A DNA stretch of 64,000 bases from Siphonodentalium dalli (Eukaryota > Mollusca > Scaphopoda > Gadilida > Siphonodentaliidae): assembly GCA_032622095.1 (NCBI GenBank), contig CP136063.1, forward strand, positions 33,790,987 through 33,854,986. The letters run 5' to 3'. The notes beneath the pieces are model-generated. The model saw nothing but the letters and a program-made list of their open reading frames with translations, ran no database searches and was not told where the DNA came from. The stretch's first letter is position 1; each line of letters opens with the position of its first letter. Both the position numbers and the translations under genes were made by a program. Below are positions 58,201 through 64,000 of the stretch, piece by piece.

Positions 58201-58419
58201 ACACTTTTAGAACTGTAGGTCTAGTTTGTTTCATATATATATTAATGGAAAGCTTTTTCGACATTGATTTCAATTGATTACAAATGTAAATATAAATATT
58301 AAAGGGGCACACCAGGTTTGATATATTTTTCTTGTACTCTACATGAGATAAAAAGTTTATGTGTACCGGTAACTACATGTATACCATAGTATGGTACACT
58401 AAGTGTCAATGTTTGGCCA

Positions 58420-58800
58420 CTCGTCGTTCGTCCTTCCATCTGTACCGGGTACGTCTGTCTGTCCCTCTGTATACACTTTTGGCATAATGCGATATCTCTA
58501 ACATTTTCTATTTCATAGAAACCAAATGTTGTACAGTATATACCGGTATATAGGTTTCACATCCCACAATACAGTTCGAGTTCGAATATGGGTTTGATCC
58601 AAGATTTTTTTTTACAGAGTTATGGCCCTTTTTACTTAGAATTCACGCATGCTGCAAAAAATCACACATTTTTTTTACTGATTGACAACAAATTTGATAT
58701 GTGAGATTGTCAGCCCAAAATACAGGTCAAGTTCGAATATGGGTTTGATCCGATTTATTTTAAAGGAGTTATGACCCCTTTTTTTAATTCCAAATTAATT
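58420..58800 (+). repeat. Second microsatellite-plus-core element
   Basis: CGTCTGTCTGTCCCTCTGTA is followed by two units about 150 bp apart that share GTTCGAATATGGGTTTGATC (58580 and 58732), then an AT-run and GAGTTATG(G/A)CCC. Probably another non-autonomous element. Confidence 0.5.
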
Positions 58801-59689
58801 GTATATCATTAATTAGGTGTGATGTCCTGTTTTGAAAATAGGCAGATTTTATTGCAATAGTTGCATGTAATATAATGATATCAAAATCCAATATCCAGAC
58901 TATATGAGTGTACCTTTAATAGATGTCATTCCAAGCGAAATATGTTATTAATTGAGTGATGACATATGTTACAAAGCTCTAGGGGGTGGTTGTATGAAGG
59001 TAAAGATAAACAACCTGCTGGCTGGATAATTATTTATCCTATATGTCAAATTGATTAATGGCTAAACCATTGGATCTCACAATGAGAGGTCCTTGCGTGA
59101 ATAGGGACAGAGTTATGAGATTTAAAACGACTCACCCCACCCCAAATACTTTAACCCCTTATTAAGACAAATTATATAATATGAGCTTTTGATTTTATGT
59201 TTAAGTACTGATATATGTATTACTGTGATCATATATTTGACCAATTATCAGTTATAGCTAATCGCTATCGCTAAGGTATGGGTTAAACATCTGCCGATCG
59301 TGATCGGCCTCTCGTTTTATATTTGGTTCAAATAGGGGCAGAACTATGAGATTTACCCATATGTACCGTATGTGCACTGTTAACCTTGTGGGTTGATTTA
59401 TGAGCTGGGTTTAGAACCACATAATTGGTGGGAGGGTTTCTGGGATTGACCCCCCTAACTTTCGTATTCAGTGTAAAATATGTTGTAACTAGACCAACAA
59501 ATGGCCACATTTAGAATATGTCTAACTTTATGAACTTGAAGTACCAGTTGTAAAATTATTCAATCATGTGAGATTGAAGCCACATGGACATCCATGTTGG
59601 TCGGTTGATAGAAGTTTATCGTCGTTTCAGCTGCTATGCCATATCACAACATCAGTTTTACTGGTTGAATGACCACACTAAAAGTTAAT
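58801..59689. other. Non-coding stretch
   Basis: No supported frame or repeat identified. Confidence 0.35.
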
Positions 59690-60300
59690 TGCCCCACCCC
59701 ACCAATCGGGCACCCATGTTAGTCAGCTTTGGTTCGTTAATTAAGCTAGCTTATGTTCATATTACTGTAGATACGCCTCCAAAATGTTCCCACTGTACTA
59801 TAAATGCAACCTGCTTAACGGAGAGCTTGCGTCGGGGTGGATTCAGACTTGGCAAATTCCACCGAAAACGAAAGCGGAAAATTACTCCAAAATTCAAACA
59901 TTGAGATAAAAACTTTTTGACGAGTGGACATGGTTATCAGTATATACGCGCAACTAAAGTATGATTGTATAAGTCTTAGAGTCGACCGTTTACTCATGAT
60001 AGCTGTAACGTTGTTAGCGGGTGATATAGATTAAATTCGAACTCACTCTTCTTTACGCCAAATGTAAACGGGTTTATCAAGGAGAATGGCTAATGCATGA
60101 GCAGGTACAACGATATACCATAGGTACGCCCCAATGATTCACTGCTCTACTATGAAAGCAACCTGCCCGACAGAGAGATAATACGCCCTCGGAGGGTCGA
60201 GCCTTTTGGCAAATTCTACCGAAACTCGTAAAAGGGGAAAAAAGGGAAAATAGTGTTTTATATTTTGAACACTGCATGTGTTTGGTAGTAAATACGGACA
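59690..60300 (+). repeat. Dispersed tandem repeat of about 350 bp, cluster 3
   Basis: Same landmarks as clusters 1 and 2: ATACGCCTCCAAAATGTTCC, CAACCTGCTTAACGGAGAG (59809), TTTACTCATGATAGCTG, TAATGCATGAGCAGGTACA (60090), CAACCTGCCCGACAGAGAG (60159). Two units. Confidence 0.7.
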
Positions 60301-62690
60301 CCATTAGATTTAGAGCGGACGGATAAGCACTCAGCTAGCATTATTGATTGTGATATAGTCATCATTCGATTACAGTAAACGCTATTACAAAGACGTTAAT
60401 GCGTAGCGATGAAAATACTGAAATACTAATTAATTAATTAACTAAGCGGTCTTTACTCCGCTATTAAAACTAAAAGATTCTGAATCCGAAACTGAAAAAA
60501 CTATCCAATAAATGCGAAATAACAGAGCTATGGTACATTAATATGCTTTACACCCTTTTGAGCTACATGTCGATTACGATATAATCAGACACGCGATATT
60601 TCGTGACAATTGAACAGGATTTGGACGTCCTGGGGATTGGTTATAATTAGCCCTAAAATGTATCCTTACCGAATAAAATTAACTGATTGGCTGGGGTGAA
60701 TGGCGGCTCAGTTGGTCAGGACATGATGCATTAGACTGGCATTAATCACCCACGCTGGGTCGAACCAAATGACATAAAACTTTGGAATATATATCTTATT
60801 TAGAAATGTCAATGTAAGTCCGCAATCAGATCACAAATCACCAATATGCATTCGCATGAAGAGGAACACACATATACGCATAACACACACATGGAATCGG
60901 ATACCATGGAAGTATATCTGATTCCGTGGAATCTGACCTCTAGTTTGTAATTGTTATTTAATCAAGTTTCCATCACAATATTTCAACATAGCTGCTTCCA
61001 ATAATTGGAAAATTTACCTACTAATTTCGAATTTCATCTAATATATCTGCTTCCCCAGCCCTACCCAAGATTTCGAGAATGAGTAGATAAGTAATTTGTT
61101 TTATTTCGTGTGTAGAAAGTTTCTTTGAATAGATTTATTGACATTATATGAGGTTCCATACACCTATTCCAAATTTGAGCTACGTATTTAAATATAAAAA
61201 GAGTAAACTATCAGTGCCGTTTAAGTCATTTAAATTAGTTATTATTTACCTGATGCAAACACCATCAATTGCATGACATTATCCTGATAAAGTTACCTAT
61301 ATCGTTTATGTTCATAATAAACACTTTATTGCTGCTATATAGCCTGCTAAGTATTATAGCCCAAGTCATCTCAGATCAAGGGCACCTATCCCACGACCGT
61401 CCCCATGCAAATTACATCTGTGTACCAATGTTCCTACATCTTCTGACCTGACATCTTCTAACATGCTCTCCATTGATCATCCATGTTAATATAATTTAGT
61501 AGTCCATTTAAGTCAACTGGGGTGAAAGACGCATATACCATGATATTCCCCTGGTCAGATGACCCCAATGTGTACCAAATTTACTAGATATTGTCTCAGC
61601 TGATAAAGAATGCTCTTTGTTGCTCATATATGAAAATATATTTTTTTTAAGTTCCCCGTTATGGTCAACGACCTTTATCTAATGATACTCCATTTTTCGA
61701 TATACACATGAACACCAATTTCCAGGGTCTAACCAAAGTGTCGTATGAGGTCAACCGTCAAAGGCACATCATTCCAAACCCACTCCTCGGTTCAATTTAC
61801 CCATGTGAGTATTTTTTTAAAGATCAGATTCCAATAATTTTTGGGTATATAATTAACTATTTAGTTAGGTTAATTGTTAATGCCATTTTGACTCACCGAT
61901 GCCAATGACACCTATCTCATTAAAATTCCCCGAGCCAATTGGCCCATGTGTACACATTTTCAGATCCGAGAATCCAGTCGTTTGGGGAAATTTGGTCGGT
62001 CATATTTAATGAACAATGAGTTATATTAGTATATATCTATCAATACTAATGAAACTAAATTGTATTGTTTGTTGGTTTGTTTGCTACTTATAGGCGACAA
62101 ACGGCTGGACGATCGGATATGGAAATTTGCATGTCAGGGTGATTGGACCTGGAAGCGTTATTGGGTAAGTCTCGTTCACCTCATATGTCTTAATATGACA
62201 CTACTAATTATTTATTATGATTGATTGATTGATTTATTTATTATAGTGATAACAAACATCCGGCCCAGTTTAGCCTTTTTTGCTGCTGCCGACATTCTCG
62301 GTTTGTTCTGGGGATCTGCATTCATACTGTCATCTCCACTAGATGTGGAACTAGCGGACGGCGTTTTTTTTGTCTGACATTTGACTGACCTGGTAGTGCG
62401 AAATTAGGGGTCGCAATTGTAGGCTGGGATAATAGGCGAATATCAGGATCAAATAAACAATTATTTCTAAATTGTATGCATCAGTACGTGTCTTTTATCA
62501 AGTTTATCAATTGCATGTAGACTTTCTGTTGTTTAACGTCGAAGTAACGAAGAAAATGACGAATTGTACTTCCCACCAAAATTTTAGTGACTTGTTTACG
62601 TCGCCATCTTGATCTTCGGTATATAAATATTAGAACGTCAGTTTGTCTATAAATGTTCGATATAATATAATGATTAGAGTATATCTTGTC
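60301..62690. other. Non-coding stretch containing a SINE head
   Basis: AT-rich. 60855-60920 has ACACACA words and an ACCATGGAAGTAT similar to the ends of the 47.9-kb family. No gene recognised. Confidence 0.35.
60698..60770 (+). repeat. tRNA-derived SINE head
   Basis: A-box-like TGGCGGCTCAGTTGGTCAGG at 60701 and B-box-like GGGTCGAACC at 60757, about 45 nt apart. A cloverleaf does not close, so it is a SINE relic. Confidence 0.55.
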
Positions 62691-62793
62691 GTTGACTACG
62701 CGAATGTAGTGGCCAGGGCGACTGGTGTAGTTTACTCGCCTTCGGCTCATGAACTACACCATTCCCAGTGGCCACTACATTCGCGTAGTCAAC
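62691..62793. repeat. 103-bp fold-back (long palindrome)
   Basis: GTTGACTACGCGAATGTAGT at 62691 has its exact reverse complement ending at 62793. Pairing continues inward through GGCCA, TGGTGTAGTT/AACTACACCA and GCC/GGC around a TTCG tip, with a few internal mismatches. Arms are about 49 bp. It may be a MITE reduced to its inverted repeats or a structured RNA-forming locus. Confidence 0.9.
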
Positions 62794-63240
62794 CTCAGGC
62801 CATGCTCTATTCGTATACTAAGCTTTAAAATAAATTGACTTGGGGTAATTTAATGTACTCACCATTATTTGTGCTCTAGATCGGTAAGCAGACTATTCAA
62901 CCACCTACATGTTTCTACGGACACAAATTCACACAATCCACTGCAGTCAAGAATATACTGCTAGAGACCAGTCCTGCTATTCATTACTAGATTCACTGAA
63001 TCTCAACGTAGGAGGTTTGGTCCTGGTTTTCTCTGTATGATTGTGTGTTGCGTTCCACAAGGGGGTGAGTGTCAAAACATGGCTGGAAAAAAACTCTATG
63101 AAATGGAAAAACATTTGGGGTCGGGGAGGGTGGGTCCAAAAAAGTGGTCATCGGCAAAAAAGTAGCATATGTGTCTGGATTTTGTTCCCACCCCCCCGGT
63201 CCATCCGCACACATTCAGCTGTCCAATTTTTAAATTGTCT
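62794..63240. other. Non-coding; possible start of LINE ORF2 at the right end
   Basis: On the minus strand from about 63231 a frame reads KIGQLNVCGWTG, the usual opening of a LINE ORF2 endonuclease domain, but similarity stops at once. The rest is G-rich low-complexity text. Confidence 0.35.
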
Positions 63241-63257
63241 GTGGGTCGGATGTTGTT

Positions 63258-64000
63258 TCACTCATCGTCGTCACCACTGTTGTCATTCCGTTTACGATCC
63301 TGCTTTTTAACTATTCGCACGTTAGCAGTAATCCCGAATGAATCACCAGATGGCATCTCCCGGAGGAGCGTGCGGGCATTAAGTTGAATTAGCCTCTCGG
63401 TGTGTGTTTTGCTGGATCGTATATGCACGTTTTTATATGTCTGTACATCACATAGAGATGACTTGTCCTTCAGAATTTTCAGACGCTCTGCTGCGATCAC
63501 CTCGTCTCCTGTGTGATTCTCACCCAAACTTGACACAAGTTGTTTGGCTTCAGAAAGAACATCCTCTTCTGGCGACTCCTTCAGATTATTCACGATAAGT
63601 GTCACTTCGACATTGTTGAGTGGATTACTGACTGCTGCATTGGAACCATTGTTTGTCCACTCCATTGGACTGTTTCCTGATTGCTGAGCATGTTCTCCTC
63701 AAGTACTGTCGATCACTCTTTGTTGTTTACCAATATCTCGGTCGATATCTTGTTTCAGAAATTTAAGTTTATTGTCAAAGTTTTTAGTCAGATCGTCACG
63801 TATTTTGTCGATCATACTTTCCAGTGTGCGTTTTAGTGAATCTTGGCCACTTTTGAGTTCTTTCATTGTATCCAGGACGAGTTTCAACTGGCCCAACACA
63901 GTGCCTCCATTTTCATCGTCACTGCCAGTATTCGTTCCGTTGTCCATCTTGCCTTGTTTATTTGTCAGTTTCGGGGTCTCCCCTTCTGATGACCGTTTGC
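63258..64000 (-). pseudogene. LINE ORF1-like protein, interrupted by one TGA, cut by window edge
   Basis: Minus strand, one frame throughout, open to the window edge. The N-terminal part is basic (KRSSEGETPKL) then MDNGTNTGSDDENGG and an amphipathic coiled coil (KELKSGQDSLKRTLESMIDK to RDIGKQQRVIDST). A TGA at 63701-63699 interrupts it, after which the frame resumes GEHAQQSGNSPMEWT and shows an RRM-like segment (VEVTLIVNNLKESPEEDV), a middle with AERLKILKDK, a C-terminal HTERLIQLNARTLLREMPSG and RIVKKQDRKRN. Coiled coil, RRM-like fold and basic C-terminal domain is the ORF1 plan of L1/CR1-type LINEs, and an ORF2-like start follows. The single stop suggests a fairly recent death. Confidence 0.65.

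Noticed and set aside
49530-60770. Functional tRNA genes at 49.5, 55.7 and 60.7 kb
   Set aside because: A and B boxes are present but acceptor stems do not close and B boxes are degenerate; SINE heads fit better.

Overview
The window looks like repeat-rich, AT-rich nuclear DNA of a marine invertebrate, probably a mollusc or related lophotrochozoan. That is an inference from the repeat types: tandem Helitron-like elements with a (TCTG)n tract and a core minisatellite, a GPY/F-type Ty3/Gypsy element, multicopy integrase-derived genes, hAT and piggyBac-like remnants and tRNA-headed SINEs. There are no operons, rRNA genes or CRISPR arrays. Convincing host sequence is limited to a few isolated exons.

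Region 1-10157 is a head-to-tail array of at least 15 Helitron-like units. Each begins TCTCATATATATTTT and ends in a 7-bp hairpin, six bases and CTAG, with the next unit's TC immediately after. Units carry about 43 copies of a 122-bp monomer, almost all with the palindrome GCGCATGCGC, which matches the NRF-1 binding consensus. Two unit types (about 963 and 624 bp) alternate, giving a 1586-bp higher-order repeat present three times. The last unit has the same ends but a different core.

13419-21866 is an apparently complete, very young Ty3/Gypsy retrotransposon: 766-bp LTRs with no difference seen, TG...CA ends, an 8-bp terminal inverted repeat and a CATG target duplication. Gag and Pol are in -1 relation, joined by a textbook A AAA AAC slippery site directly before the gag stop and followed after 8 nt by a stem-loop. 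A 1.46-kb stretch between pol and the 3' LTR holds two small unexplained ORFs.

22-47 kb holds mobile-element remnants and isolated exons: a hAT-like MITE, a frameshifted multicopy gene (24.2-25.5 kb, minus), a piggyBac-like fold-back, a large inverted repeat at 26.8-27.2 kb, a broken integrase-derived gene (35.9-36.5 kb), a minus-strand Gypsy pol remnant of the same lineage as the intact element (39.9-42.3 kb) and two opposed LINE reverse-transcriptase fragments (45.3-47.4 kb). Minus-strand exons with good splice sites lie at 10.8, 22.7, 34.0 and 43.0 kb; those at 10.8 and 34.0 kb are paralogous and sit in a duplicated segment of about 0.65 kb.

47.8-64 kb is mostly dispersed and locally tandem non-coding repeats, three tRNA-derived SINE-like sequences, a well-preserved 950-bp hAT deletion derivative with perfect 14-bp TIRs and an 8-bp CTCGAGAT target duplication around a lone BED zinc finger, a 103-bp fold-back, and at the right edge a LINE ORF1 (minus) broken by one stop codon.
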